A stretch of DNA of 64,000 bases from Martinezella lusitana (GCF_016901135.1 NZ_JAFEVL010000073.1:1-64000), one strand, 5' to 3'; shown: positions 51,052-61,215, counted from the stretch's first letter. Numbers and translations are program-made. The notes: generated from the sequence alone by a model not told the origin.

Positions 51052-52439
51052 CGCTTGACCTCCCAAGTCGTGATGCGCTCACCCGTTGCCGGGTCCTTGC
51101 CATCCTTCAACTGAATGCCCCTTGCCAGAAGGTCGTCCCGGACCTTGTCTGCCTCGGCGAAGTTCTTCGCCTTCAGCAGTTCCAGGCGCTGCCGCACCTT
51201 GGCATCGATTTCGGAGGCGACGGCTTCATCGACTTCCGCCTTCTTCGGTAGCAGGCCGAGCAGGGTGGCGCTCGCTGCAAAGACCGGCAGGAGGCTGGCA
51301 TCGGCATTGGCGGCCTGGGCCAAAGCATGCAGCGCCTGAATGGCGACGACGGTGTTGAGATCGTCGGCAAGGGCGGCGAGAACCGTCGCATCAGGTGCCG
51401 CGCCGCTGACATCCGCTGCCGGCCATTTGGCGATCAGCCGCTCGGCTTCCTCCAGACGCTTGACGGAGAAGTCGATCGGCTCGCGGTAATGCGTCATCAG
51501 CATGGCGAGCCTCAGCACGTCGCCCGGCCAGGTCCGGCCGCCGAGCTTTTCCGTCTGCAGCAGCTCATAGATGGTGACGAAGTTGCCTTCCGATTTCGAC
51601 ATCTTACGGCCTTCGACCTGCAGGAAGCCGTTGTGCATCCAGACGTTCGCCATCGCATGCGTGCCATGCGCGCAACGCGACTGGGCGATTTCGTTCTCAT
51701 GGTGGGGGAAGATCAGGTCCAGCCCGCCGCCATGAATGTCGAAGACATCGCCGAGATAGCGTCCGCTCATGGCCGAGCACTCGATATGCCAGCCCGGACG
51801 GCCGCGGCCCCAGGGGCTTTCCCAGCCGGGCTCGTTCTCGTCGGAGAGCTTCCACAGCACGAAGTCGCCCGGGCTCTTCTTGTGTTCGTCGACCGCGACG
51901 CGTGCGCCTGCCTGCTGCTCGTCAAGATTGCGCTTCGAAAGCTGGCCGTAATCGGCCATCGACCTGGTGTCGAACAGCACTTCGCCGGCCGCCTGATAGG
52001 CGTGGCCTCTTGCGATCAGCTTCTCGATAATGTCGATCATCTGGGCGATATTATCAGTCGCCCGCGGCTGCACAGTCGGCTCAAGACAGCCGAGCGCGGT
52101 AGTATCCTCCTGATATTGCTTGTCAGTCTTTTCCGTGACCAGGCGGATCGCCTCGTTGAGCGGCAGGCCGGGATGGTCGCGCAGCGCCCGCGCGTTGATC
52201 TTGTCGTCAACATCGGTGATATTGCGCACGTAGGTGATGTGACTTTCGCCATAGACCTGTCGCAGCAACCGGAAGAGCACGTCGAAGACGATGGCCGCGC
52301 GGCCATTGCCGATATGGGCGAAGTCATAGACCGTGGGGCCGCAGACATACATGCGGACGTTATCGCGGTCGATCGGCTGGAAGTCGACCTTTTTACGCGT
52401 CAGCGTGTTGTAGAATTTCAGTTGCGGCTCGGCGCCCAT
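51048..52439 (-). CDS. cysS: Cysteinyl-tRNA synthetase
   Basis: 463 residues. Class I aminoacyl-tRNA synthetase with the HIGN form of the HIGH motif (42-45, PTVYDFAHIGNGRAAIVF), Cys33 as a zinc ligand, and KMSKS in GRKMSKSEGNFVT. It charges tRNA-Cys. The gene starts the overlapping GFA run. Confidence 0.97.
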   Translation of the reverse strand: MGAEPQLKFYNTLTRKKVDFQPIDRDNVRMYVCGPTVYDFAHIGNGRAAIVFDVLFRLLRQVYGESHITYVRNITDVDDKINARALRDHPGLPLNEAIRLVTEKTDKQYQEDTTALGCLEPTVQPRATDNIAQMIDIIEKLIARGHAYQAAGEVLFDTRSMADYGQLSKRNLDEQQAGARVAVDEHKKSPGDFVLWKLSDENEPGWESPWGRGRPGWHIECSAMSGRYLGDVFDIHGGGLDLIFPHHENEIAQSRCAHGTHAMANVWMHNGFLQVEGRKMSKSEGNFVTIYELLQTEKLGGRTWPGDVLRLAMLMTHYREPIDFSVKRLEEAERLIAKWPAADVSGAAPDATVLAALADDLNTVVAIQALHALAQAANADASLLPVFAASATLLGLLPKKAEVDEAVASEIDAKVRQRLELLKAKNFAEADKVRDDLLARGIQLKDGKDPATGERITTWEVKR

Positions 52440-52664
52440 TTCACTCTCCCAAAGGCATAGATCCGAAAAAAATCGTCACCGGCCGGCCGGAACGTTTGTC
52501 ATCTTGGATTTTGGGAGACGAAAACGGCCAGGCCAGCGAAACGCTAGCGAATAATTTTCCGGCAGATAATGCAGATAACCGTTTTCATGGCGGGCTTTAT
52601 CGCGCGCCGGAAGAATTTGGTCAAGTGGGGAGAGGCCTCCTCTCGCCCGGGGAGAGGGTGTTTT

Positions 52665-53405
52665 TTATTCCGGCATCCGATAGTCGACGAGCTTGTTCTC
52701 GCGCACGACGAAGAGCTTGCCGGTTTCGGTGACATCGGGGCCGACGAGCGGCAATATCGCCTTCGCGACCTCGCGGGGATGCGGCAGCGTGTCCGGATCC
52801 TCGCCGGGCATGGCCTGGGCGCGCATGGCAGTGCGGGTAGCACCCGGATCGACGCTGGTGATGCGCAGCGGCGTGTTCTGGGCTTCTCCGGCCCAGGTGC
52901 GGGCAAGCGCCTCGACGGCGGCCTTGGAGGCGGAATACGGACCCCAGAAAGGCCGGCAGCGATGGGCGGCGGCCGATGACAGGATGACGGCGCGTCCTGC
53001 ATCGGAGCGCATCAGCAGCGGCTCGACGGAGCGGATCAGCCGCCAGGTGGCGGTGACGTTGACGGTCATCACCTTCTCGAAGACTTTCGCCTCGACATGG
53101 CCGATCGGCGATATCACCCCGAGCACGCCCGCATTGGCGACAAGGATATCGAGCTTGCCCCAGCGTTCGAAGATCGATGCGCCAAGTGCGTCGATGGCGT
53201 TCATGTCTGAGAGGTCGAAGGGCACGAGCGTTGCCGAGCCGCCGGCCGCCTTGATGGCGTCGTCCAGTTCCTCAAGTCCGCCGACGGTGCGGGCGCAGGC
53301 GATCACATGCGCGCCGGCCTTGGCGAGTTCCAGTGCCGTGAAATAGCCGATACCGCGCGACGCGCCGGTAACGAGGGCGATCTTGTCCTTGAGGTTGACG
53401 CTCAT
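52665..53405 (-). CDS. Short-chain dehydrogenase/reductase
   Basis: 246 residues from ATG 53405 (MSVNLKDKIALVTGASRGIG). Cofactor loop GASRGIG, NAG in LVANAGVLG, catalytic YSASK near residue 152. Typical classical SDR length; substrate unknown. Adjacent to purF, the usual rhizobial order, but no functional link is evident. Confidence 0.88.
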   Translation of the reverse strand: MSVNLKDKIALVTGASRGIGYFTALELAKAGAHVIACARTVGGLEELDDAIKAAGGSATLVPFDLSDMNAIDALGASIFERWGKLDILVANAGVLGVISPIGHVEAKVFEKVMTVNVTATWRLIRSVEPLLMRSDAGRAVILSSAAAHRCRPFWGPYSASKAAVEALARTWAGEAQNTPLRITSVDPGATRTAMRAQAMPGEDPDTLPHPREVAKAILPLVGPDVTETGKLFVVRENKLVDYRMPE

Positions 53406-53475
53406 GCTGCCTTGATCCGAATGCGTGGGAAAGAGAAAGGGCGAAAAAGCGCCCCTTGTCAGCAGTTGCCGGGGG

Positions 53476-54960
53476 TCAGCCGTTGCTTGCAAGCATGGAG
53501 AGCTTGCGCACGTTGCTGGTGCTTTCCCGGTCGAGCAGACGCGTCGGGTAATCGCCGGTGAAATAGTGATCGGTGAACTGCGGCTGCGCATTGTCGCGCG
53601 GCTCGCCGCCGACGGCTCTGTAGAGTCCGTCGATCGACAGGAACTCCAGGGAATCGGCGCCGATGAAATCGCACATGGCCTTGAGGCTGCCATACTGGTT
53701 GGCAAGCAGCTTTTCGGCATCCGGCGTGTCGATGCCGTAGAAGTCCGGATAAAAGATCATCGGGCTGGCGACGCGGATATGCACTTCGCGGGCGCCGGCC
53801 TCGCGGATCATCTGCACGATCTTCACCGAGGTCGTGCCGCGCACGATGGAATCATCCACGAGAATGACGCGCTTGCCTTCGATGATGGCGCGATTGGCGG
53901 AGTGCTTGAGCTTGACGCCGAAAGCGCGGATCTGCTGTGTCGGCTCGATGAAGGTGCGGCCGACATAGTGGTTGCGGATGATGCCGAGCTCGAAGGGGAT
54001 GCCGCTTTCCTGCGCGTAGCCGATGGCAGCCGGCGTGCCGCCATCCGGCACGGGGACGACGACATCGGCCTCGACAGGAGATTCCTTGGCAAGATTGATA
54101 CCCATGTTCCTGCGGGCGACATAGACGTTGCGGCCGCCGACCACCGAATCTGGACGGGCGAAATAGACGTATTCGAACAGGCAAAGCCGCTCGGGCTGAG
54201 TGGCCTCGGGCTTGCGGGCATCGATGGTGATCGAGCCGTCGGGCTGGATCTCGCAGATGACGACTTCGCCATTTTCGATGTCGCGGACATATTTCGCGCC
54301 GATGATGTCGAGGGCGCAGGTTTCCGAGCAGAAGATTGGCTTGCCGTCGAGCTCGCCCATCACGAGCGGCCGGATGCCGATCGGGTCGCGCGCCGCGATC
54401 AGCTTGGTACGCGTCATGGCAAGCATCGAATAGCCGCCTTCCATCTGGCGGATGGCGTCGATGAAGCGATCCGAGGAGGAGGCTTGCTTGGAACGGGCAA
54501 TGAGATGCAGGACGACTTCGGTGTCGGATGTCGACTGACAGATGGCGCCGTCGGCGATCAACAGCCGGCGCATGGTCAGGCCGTTGGTGAAATTGCCGTT
54601 GTGAGCGATCGCGATGCCGCCGACTTCCAGTTCGGCGAACAGCGGCTGCACGTTGCGCAGGATGGTTTCGCCCGTGGTCGAATAGCGCACATGGCCCATC
54701 GACCGGTCGCCAGGCAGTCGGGCAAGCGTGGCAGGATCCGTATAGTGATCGCCGACGAGGCCCATCCGTCGCTCCGAATGAAAGCGCTGGCCATCGAAGG
54801 AGACGATGCCGGCCGCTTCCTGGCCGCGATGTTGCAGGGCATGCAGCCCGAGCGCCGTCAGCGTCGCCGCATCCGGGTGTCCCAGAATGCCGAATACGCC
54901 GCATTCCTCGTGCAGCGTGTCGCCGTCGATATCATTCTCGATCGATAGGGAATGGTTCAT
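53476..54960 (-). CDS. purF: Amidophosphoribosyltransferase
   Basis: 494 residues. A short propeptide (MNHSLSIENDIDGDTLHEE) precedes the N-terminal nucleophile Cys20 (ECGVFG). PRPP-binding VILVDDSIVRGTTSVKIV lies near 365. It makes phosphoribosylamine at the start of purine synthesis. cvpA lies upstream after 163 bases, as in the common cvpA-purF order. Confidence 0.96.
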   Translation of the reverse strand: MNHSLSIENDIDGDTLHEECGVFGILGHPDAATLTALGLHALQHRGQEAAGIVSFDGQRFHSERRMGLVGDHYTDPATLARLPGDRSMGHVRYSTTGETILRNVQPLFAELEVGGIAIAHNGNFTNGLTMRRLLIADGAICQSTSDTEVVLHLIARSKQASSSDRFIDAIRQMEGGYSMLAMTRTKLIAARDPIGIRPLVMGELDGKPIFCSETCALDIIGAKYVRDIENGEVVICEIQPDGSITIDARKPEATQPERLCLFEYVYFARPDSVVGGRNVYVARRNMGINLAKESPVEADVVVPVPDGGTPAAIGYAQESGIPFELGIIRNHYVGRTFIEPTQQIRAFGVKLKHSANRAIIEGKRVILVDDSIVRGTTSVKIVQMIREAGAREVHIRVASPMIFYPDFYGIDTPDAEKLLANQYGSLKAMCDFIGADSLEFLSIDGLYRAVGGEPRDNAQPQFTDHYFTGDYPTRLLDRESTSNVRKLSMLASNG

Positions 54961-55123
54961 GGCTGCGGGCCTTTGCTCTCAACGTGGGCGGATCGGGCGG
55001 CGTCACGACTGGATACTAGAATAGCTGAAAATCCGGCCGGAAAATATATCGGGCCGGATCTTCCAGTTTCATGCCGCTCACATGGCGATTATCACGCGGC
55101 GGGTCAAGCCTGTAAACGCATTG

Positions 55124-55747
55124 TCAATTGTTTGTCTGCGGCGCCGGTGCATCATCGGAGGGCGCGGTATCGTTCGGCGTAGCGTTGTCGCCACCTTCCT
55201 GGGGTTGCGTCTGCTGTTGCTGATTGGGAGCGATCTTGTTGATGATCTCGGGCGGCAGCATCGCCTGGACGTTTTCAGGAAGTGCCGATTTCAGCTTTTC
55301 GACCATCGAATCGAGGAAGGGCTTCGACTTGGCGTTGTTGACCCAATCCGGGCGGGCGGCGGGTGCGACAAGCCAATTCCAGAAGGCCACCACCACGACC
55401 ATCAGCAGCAGGCCGCGAGCCGCGCCGAACAGGAAGCCGAGCGTCCGGTCGAGTGCGCCGATGCGGCTGTCGATGATGAAATCGGCGATCCGGATGGTGA
55501 TGAAGGAAATGATGATCAGCGCCAGCAGGAAGATGACGGCGGCCGAGGCGATCGTCGCGATCTTGGTGTCGGCCTTGTATTGCAGGGCATAGGGAACGAG
55601 CAGGGGATAGAGATAGTAAGCGGCGACGGCCGAGCCGCCCCAGCTGACGATCGAAAGAATTTCGCGGGAAAACCCGCGGACCATGGCCAGAACGGCGGAG
55701 AACAGAAGAACGCCGATAACAATACCGTCGAAAATCGTAATGGGCAT
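55124..55747 (-). CDS. cvpA: CvpA-family membrane protein
   Basis: 207 residues. Four membrane spans in the first ~150 residues (from MPITIFDGIVIGVLLFSAVL, with RGFSREIL after the first) and a Gln/Pro/Asp-rich C-terminal tail. CvpA relatives are inner-membrane proteins linked to envelope stress and colicin V production; role unclear. Next to purF, as in many bacteria. Confidence 0.9.
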   Translation of the reverse strand: MPITIFDGIVIGVLLFSAVLAMVRGFSREILSIVSWGGSAVAAYYLYPLLVPYALQYKADTKIATIASAAVIFLLALIIISFITIRIADFIIDSRIGALDRTLGFLFGAARGLLLMVVVVAFWNWLVAPAARPDWVNNAKSKPFLDSMVEKLKSALPENVQAMLPPEIINKIAPNQQQQTQPQEGGDNATPNDTAPSDDAPAPQTNN

Positions 55748-55838
55748 GTATAATCCACTTCAAGACTTGCCACGCCATGTTGGCGGGCATCGGCCTCAGT
55801 ATGAGCCTCTTCTACGTCAAGGACGGCTGAAGTAAGGC

Positions 55839-57242
55839 TCAGTCTTCATCTTCCGCACGCTTAAGTGCGCCTTTCGATCCGGCTATGCGCGCCACCAGGT
55901 CCGGCAGGCTTTCAACCTCACTCCAGCGTCCGCCATTGACCTTCGGCAGGTCGGCGGAAGCAGCAGGCAGGAGGGCCGTAGAAAATCCCAGCTTCTCGGC
56001 TTCCTTGAGACGCTGGGCGGTGTGCGCAACCGGCCGGACGGCGCCCGACAGGCTGACTTCGCCGAAATAGACGCAATCTGCGGGAAGGGCAAGACCAGCC
56101 AGAGAGGAAACCAGTGCAGAGGCGACGGCAAGATCGGCAGCCGGCTCAGAAATGCGGTAACCGCCGGCGACATTGAGGTAAACATCGTGCTGGCCGAGGC
56201 GAACGCCGCAATGCGCTTCGAGAACCGCGAGAATCATCGACAGCCGCGCCGAATCCCAGCCGACCACTGCGCGCCGGGGCGTGCCGAGCGATGTTGCGGC
56301 GACCAGTGCCTGCACTTCGACCAGTATCGGCCGCGTGCCCTCCATGCCCGCAAAGACGGCGGCTCCCGGCGATTTCGAATTACGCTCGCCAAGGAAAAGT
56401 TCGGACGGGTTCGCTACATCCCGCAGGCCTTGATCGGACATTTCGAAGACGCCGATCTCGTCGGTCGGACCGAAACGATTCTTGACCGTGCGCAGGATGC
56501 GGTAGTGATGGCCGCGATCGCCCTCGAAATAGAGGACGGCGTCGACCATGTGTTCGACGACGCGGGGGCCGGCGATCTGGCCGTCCTTGGTGACATGGCC
56601 GACCAGCACCATCGCAGCACCCGTCTGCTTGGCGAAGCGGATCATCGCCTGCACGCCGGTGCGCACCTGTGTGACGGTGCCGGGAGCCGATTCGGCAAGC
56701 TCGCTCCAGAGAGTCTGGATGGAATCGATGATGACGAGGTCCGGCCTCTTGCCTTCGGCAAGCGTCGCCAGGATATCCTCGACATTGGTTTCTGCCGCCA
56801 GCATCACGTCGGTATCGGCCGCTTGCAGCCGCTGCGCGCGAAGGCGAACCTGCGCCACGGCTTCTTCACCCGAGACGTAGACGACCTTGTGCCCCTGGCG
56901 GGCGAGCGCGGCGGCTGCCTGCATCAGCAGCGTCGACTTGCCGATGCCGGGATCGCCACCGACGAGGACCGCCGAGCCGCGCACGAAACCGCCGCCTGTG
57001 GCACGGTCGAGCTCTGAAATGCCCGTGAAGATGCGCGGTGCTTCCTCGATCTCGCCCGAAAGCGAGGTCAGCGTCACCGGCCGCCCCTTCCTGGGCGTCT
57101 TTGTCGGACCGCCGCCGATCCCGCCCATCGGATCTTCCTCGACGATGGTGTTCCATGCGCCGCAGCTATCGCATTTGCCCGCCCAGCGATTGTGGATCGT
57201 GCCGCAGTTCTGGCAGATGAATTGTGTGCGGCCCTTAGCCAT
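55839..57242 (-). CDS. radA: DNA repair protein RadA (Sms)
   Basis: 467 residues. N-terminal zinc finger with Cys10, Cys13, Cys24 and Cys27, RecA-like ATPase with Walker A GGDPGIGKST, the RadA-specific KNRFG motif in VKNRFGPTDEIG, and a Lon-protease-like C-terminal domain. It drives branch migration in recombination. The start is standard (MAKGRTQF). Confidence 0.97.
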   Translation of the reverse strand: MAKGRTQFICQNCGTIHNRWAGKCDSCGAWNTIVEEDPMGGIGGGPTKTPRKGRPVTLTSLSGEIEEAPRIFTGISELDRATGGGFVRGSAVLVGGDPGIGKSTLLMQAAAALARQGHKVVYVSGEEAVAQVRLRAQRLQAADTDVMLAAETNVEDILATLAEGKRPDLVIIDSIQTLWSELAESAPGTVTQVRTGVQAMIRFAKQTGAAMVLVGHVTKDGQIAGPRVVEHMVDAVLYFEGDRGHHYRILRTVKNRFGPTDEIGVFEMSDQGLRDVANPSELFLGERNSKSPGAAVFAGMEGTRPILVEVQALVAATSLGTPRRAVVGWDSARLSMILAVLEAHCGVRLGQHDVYLNVAGGYRISEPAADLAVASALVSSLAGLALPADCVYFGEVSLSGAVRPVAHTAQRLKEAEKLGFSTALLPAASADLPKVNGGRWSEVESLPDLVARIAGSKGALKRAEDED

Positions 57243-57396
57243 CGGATGCTGGTCTCAAAGTTCAAATGCTCCGCTCTTCGAGGCGAATCGCGATCGGCTG
57301 ACAGATAATGTCTTTCGCGGCCTATCAAAACTAATGATTTCCGTATCAACGCCGATCATGTCAGCCTTTATGCTGGGTTTTTATGGATGATGACCG

Positions 57397-58032
57397 ATGT
57401 TTGACTATTCGCTTGCCCACTGGATCGCTTTTCTGACCGCCGCGACGTTGCTCAACCTCTCGCCGGGGCCGGATATCGCCTTCATTCTCGGCCACACGAT
57501 CAGAAGCGGCATGCGCTCCGGTTTCGCTGCCTTGTTCGGCATATGGAGCGGCGCCTGCCTGCATGTGCTGATGGCGGCAGCGGGACTGTCGGCGATCCTG
57601 GCCGCCTCGGCGCTTGCCTTCTCGACGATAAAGTGGGTCGGCGCCGCCTATCTGATCTGGCTCGGCATACAGGCATTGCGCTCGAAAGGTGAGGGTGCCT
57701 GGATCAAGGAAGCCGGCAAGGCTTTATCGTGGGGTCGCATCTACCGGCAGGGCATCCTGGTCTCGCTGCTCAACCCGAAGGTCGCGATCTTCTTTCTCGC
57801 CTTCCTGCCGCAGTTCGTCGTCGAGGGCGCCGGCCCGGTCTGGGCGCAGCTCCTGCTGCATGGCAGCCTGATCATCGTCGTGGCTGCGTTCATCGAGCCG
57901 CCGCTCATCCTTCTCGGCGGTCGCCTGACCGAGGCGCTGCGGCGCAATCGCAGCGTCGGGCTGTGGCTCGATCGTGGATTGGGCGCGCTGTTCGTTGCCC
58001 TGGGTGTGCGTCTGGCGATCAGTGTGCGCTAA
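57397..58032 (+). CDS. LysE/RhtB-family amino-acid exporter
   Basis: 211 residues. Six membrane segments, with the family start (FLTAATLLNLSPGPDIAFIL, GHTIRSGMRSGFAALFGI) and LNPKVAIFFLAFLPQFV in the middle. Exports amino acids or related metabolites. A RIME-like repeat begins just after its stop. Confidence 0.9.
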   Translation: MFDYSLAHWIAFLTAATLLNLSPGPDIAFILGHTIRSGMRSGFAALFGIWSGACLHVLMAAAGLSAILAASALAFSTIKWVGAAYLIWLGIQALRSKGEGAWIKEAGKALSWGRIYRQGILVSLLNPKVAIFFLAFLPQFVVEGAGPVWAQLLLHGSLIIVVAAFIEPPLILLGGRLTEALRRNRSVGLWLDRGLGALFVALGVRLAISVR

Positions 58033-58033
58033 A

Positions 58034-58078
58034 AGCATTTTCAGGAAAAGTGCGTAGCGGTTTTCCGTCCGGAATGCG
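58034..58078. repeat. RIME-like repeat, copy 2
   Basis: Begins two bases after the LysE stop and matches the 42299-42345 module in reverse orientation (AGGAAAAGTGCGTAGCGGTT shared, then TTCCGTCCGGAAT). The extension GCGGAAAACAAGAAG also parallels the other copy. It is intergenic between convergent lysE and alr. Confidence 0.8.
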
Positions 58079-58096
58079 GAAAACAAGAAGACAGGG

Positions 58097-59260
58097 CTAT
58101 TCCTCGGTCTCTTCCGAGATGTAGCGCCGCTCGTGCCGCAGCCCCATGCTCGTCAGCATCTCGTAGCCGATCGTGCCGGCGGCTCGTGCCGCATCATCAA
58201 CCAGGATATTGCTGCCGAAGAGCTCGATATAGTCGCCGGCGCGAACCAGATGGTCCGGAAGGTCGGTCACGTCGAAGATGGTGAGGTCCATGGTGATGCG
58301 GCCGGCGACGGGCACCTTGTGCCCGGCAATGAAGCCCTGGCCGCCGGCAATGCCCGCCTGGCGCAGCGGCACGCCGGCGCTCGACTGGCTGCGCATATAA
58401 CCGTCGGCATAGCCGGCCGAGACGATCGCCAGCCGGCTGTCGCGCGTCAGCTGAAGCGCACGGCCGTAGCTCACCGTTTCGCCTGATTTGACGGAGCGTG
58501 TCTGGATGATCCGGGCTTCTGCCGTCGCCACCGGCCGCATCGGATTGGCCATGCCGGGAACGGCCTCGCCGCCATAGGTGGCGATACCGGGGCGGGTAAG
58601 ATCGAAATGATACTCCGGCCCGAGAAAGATGCCGGCCGAATTGGCAAGGCTCGCCTCGATCCCCTCGAAGGCCGTGCTGACCTTGCGGAAGGCCTCCAGC
58701 TGCTGCCGATTCATCGCATTGGACGGATCGTCGCCACAGGCAAGATGGCTCATGACAAGCACCGGCGCGAAGCTTGCCGGGCGCGAGACGTCGTCGGCGA
58801 GCGCCAGTGCGTCCTCCATCGGCAGGCCTAGCCGGTTGAAACCCGTGTCGACCTGCAGCGCGCAAGGATAGTCGCCATACTCCGACAGCACCGACATCCA
58901 GAAGGTCAGTTGCTCCTCGGAGGCGATGATGGGAACGAGATCGTTCTCGAAGAATGTTCGCTCCATCCCTGGCCAGATGCCGCAAAGCACGAAGATGCGC
59001 GCCTCCGGCGCGTAGAGCCGGAGCGTTGCGCCCTCGTCAGCGGTAGCGACGAAGAAATCGCGGGCGCCGGCCGAATAGAGGGTTTCGCCGATATCCTCGA
59101 TCCCCAGTCCATAAGCATCCGCCTTGACGACGGCGGCGGTGCGGGCGTTGCCCGAGCGGCGGGCCATCTCGCGCCAGTTTTCGACAAGCGCGCCGAGATC
59201 CACCGTCAGCCGCAGGCCGGCGGAAGCGAAAGCGTCGTTGTCATCGAAATTGTCTGTCAT
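58097..59260 (-). CDS. alr: Alanine racemase
   Basis: 387 residues. PLP lysine Lys46 in AVVKADAYG, where the usual GHG is GLG here, and the second catalytic Tyr in VSYGRAL near 265. It makes D-alanine for peptidoglycan. It lies downstream of dnaB with a hairpin between, in the conserved dnaB-alr-radA order, here with lysE placed between alr and radA on the opposite strand. Confidence 0.94.
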   Translation of the reverse strand: MTDNFDDNDAFASAGLRLTVDLGALVENWREMARRSGNARTAAVVKADAYGLGIEDIGETLYSAGARDFFVATADEGATLRLYAPEARIFVLCGIWPGMERTFFENDLVPIIASEEQLTFWMSVLSEYGDYPCALQVDTGFNRLGLPMEDALALADDVSRPASFAPVLVMSHLACGDDPSNAMNRQQLEAFRKVSTAFEGIEASLANSAGIFLGPEYHFDLTRPGIATYGGEAVPGMANPMRPVATAEARIIQTRSVKSGETVSYGRALQLTRDSRLAIVSAGYADGYMRSQSSAGVPLRQAGIAGGQGFIAGHKVPVAGRITMDLTIFDVTDLPDHLVRAGDYIELFGSNILVDDAARAAGTIGYEMLTSMGLRHERRYISEETEE

Positions 59261-59281
59261 GGAGCCGCCTTAACGAAGAAA

Positions 59282-59308
59282 TGGCCGGAGATGATTTCGC
59301 TCCGGCCA
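59282..59308 (-). terminator. Hairpin between dnaB and alr
   Basis: Perfect inverted repeat TGGCCGGAG (59282-59290) / CTCCGGCCA (59300-59308), followed on the minus strand by TTTCTTC. It could be a weak terminator or attenuator reducing alr transcription from dnaB. Confidence 0.5.
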
Positions 59309-59373
59309 GGATAGTGATCATCGATGAAAAGAAAAAGTGCTGCGGCACATATGTGCACCGCCTACCGCCTTTG

Positions 59374-60870
59374 TCAGTGCTCTTCATATTGAAGGAAGGA
59401 GGAATCGGCGAGATCGGCGAAGCGCGTGAATTCCGACTGGAAGGCGAGCTTCACCGTGCCGGTGGGGCCGTGACGCTGCTTGGCGATGATGACGTCGGCC
59501 GTACCCTTCACGCGGTCGAACAGGGCTTCCCATTCGGCATATTTCGGATCGGCCGGATCGCGGGGTTCCTGGTTCTTCACGTAATATTCCTCGCGGAACA
59601 CGAAGAGCACCACGTCGGCGTCCTGCTCGATCGAGCCGGATTCGCGAAGGTCCGAAAGCTGAGGCCGCTTGTCATCACGGCTTTCGACGGCACGCGAGAG
59701 CTGGGATAGCGCGATGATCGGAACGTTGAGCTCCTTGCCGAGCGCCTTCAGGCCCGTGGTGATTTCGGTGATTTCCTGGACGCGGTTTTCCCCAGACTTC
59801 TTGGAGCCGGTCATGAGCTGGATGTAGTCGACGACCAGAACGTCGAGGCCGCGCTGGCGCTTCAGCCGGCGGGCGCGAGCGGCAAGCTGGGCGATGGAGA
59901 TACCGCCGGTCTGGTCGATGAAGAGCGGCACCTTCTGCATCATCATCGAGCATGCCACAAGCTTCTCGAAATCCGCATCGTTGATATCGCCGCGACGGAT
60001 CTTCGACGAGGAGACTTCCGTCTGCTCGGAAATGATACGGGTGGCGAGCTGTTCCGACGACATTTCCAGCGAGTAGAAGCCGACGACGCCGCCGTTCTTG
60101 GCCTTGGTGGAGCCGTCCGGTTGCACTTCGCCTTCGAAGGAGGCGGCGATATTGTAGGCGATATTGGTGGCGAGCGATGTCTTGCCCATGCCGGGACGGC
60201 CGGCGAGGATGATCAAGTCGGACCGCTGCAGGCCGCCCATCTTGCTATCGAGCGAGTGGATGCCCGTGGAAATGCCCGAGAGACCGCCGTCGCGCTCCTT
60301 GGCGACAGCCGCCATGTCGATCGCCAGTGCCACCGCGTCGTTGAAGGCCTGGAAGCCGCCGTCGTAGCGGCCGTTTTCGGCGAGCTCGAACAGCCGGCGT
60401 TCGGTATCCTCGATCTGCGTCTGCGGCGGCATGTCCAGCGGCGCATCGTAGGCGATGTTGACCATGTCCTCGCCGATGGTGATCAGCGCCCGGCGCAGCG
60501 CCAGGTCGTAGATGGCGCGGCCGTAATCCTCGGCATTGATGATCGACACGGCTTCGACGGCGAGGCGCGCGAGATATTGCGCGACCGTCATGTCGCCGAC
60601 CTTCTCCTCCGCCGGCACGAAACTCTTGATGGTCACCGGGTTGGCGGTCTTGCCCATGCGAATGATGTCGCCGGCGACTTCGAAGATCTTCCGGTGCAGC
60701 GGCTCGTAGAGATGGATAGGCTTCAGGAAGTCGGAGACGCGATAATAGGCATCGTTGTTGACGAGGATGGCGCCGAGAAGAGCCTGCTCCGCCTCGATAT
60801 TGTTAGGCGCTTCGCGATAGTGCTGTTCGGCGGGAGCAATGGCGGCGAGCTTGCGCGCAGCTTCGTTCAT
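59374..60870 (-). CDS. dnaB: Replicative DNA helicase DnaB
   Basis: 498 residues. N-terminal helical domain and RecA-like C-terminal helicase with Walker A GRPGMGKTS, the SLEMSSEQL helix and Walker B LVVDYIQLM. It unwinds DNA at the fork. The gene begins divergently from a MarR/EmrB operon instead of following rplI, the more common rhizobial neighbour. Confidence 0.97.
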   Translation of the reverse strand: MNEAARKLAAIAPAEQHYREAPNNIEAEQALLGAILVNNDAYYRVSDFLKPIHLYEPLHRKIFEVAGDIIRMGKTANPVTIKSFVPAEEKVGDMTVAQYLARLAVEAVSIINAEDYGRAIYDLALRRALITIGEDMVNIAYDAPLDMPPQTQIEDTERRLFELAENGRYDGGFQAFNDAVALAIDMAAVAKERDGGLSGISTGIHSLDSKMGGLQRSDLIILAGRPGMGKTSLATNIAYNIAASFEGEVQPDGSTKAKNGGVVGFYSLEMSSEQLATRIISEQTEVSSSKIRRGDINDADFEKLVACSMMMQKVPLFIDQTGGISIAQLAARARRLKRQRGLDVLVVDYIQLMTGSKKSGENRVQEITEITTGLKALGKELNVPIIALSQLSRAVESRDDKRPQLSDLRESGSIEQDADVVLFVFREEYYVKNQEPRDPADPKYAEWEALFDRVKGTADVIIAKQRHGPTGTVKLAFQSEFTRFADLADSSFLQYEEH

Positions 60871-61215
60871 TTTCCATCTCTTCGTACTTTGGAGTATCGA
60901 ATGGTTTGCGATGAAGCGTTGTCATGGTCAACCGTGCAAATACGTCGTTTTGGTGAACGAGGGCAAATCAGGCCCCGCTATCAACATTGTTCCACTCGTC
61001 CACAGGGACAAGTTTCGGCCGTATAAAAAATCCCTTGTCGCCACTTTGCAACGCAAGGCCCGACACACGAATCACCTATGCAAGTCATCCATGGGGCATT
61101 TTAACCGGGTATTTCGCTAGGCGCATCAACTGTGCGGCTATGATGCTTGAAAAGATAAGAAAATCCGGTTATTGCCTAAATAGGGTAGGATGCTAATAGT
61201 ATAGAGTTGCAATAA
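60871..61215. other. 345-base divergent region between dnaB and marR
   Basis: No gene. It should hold both promoters. An inverted repeat TTATTGC (61169-61175) / GCAATAA (61209-61215) flanks the marR promoter region and could be an operator for its product; spacing is long (33 bases), so this is weak. Confidence 0.4.

Noticed and set aside
52639..52666. Terminator-like hairpin with six T on the plus strand
   Set aside because: No plus-strand gene ends there; more likely a degraded palindromic repeat.
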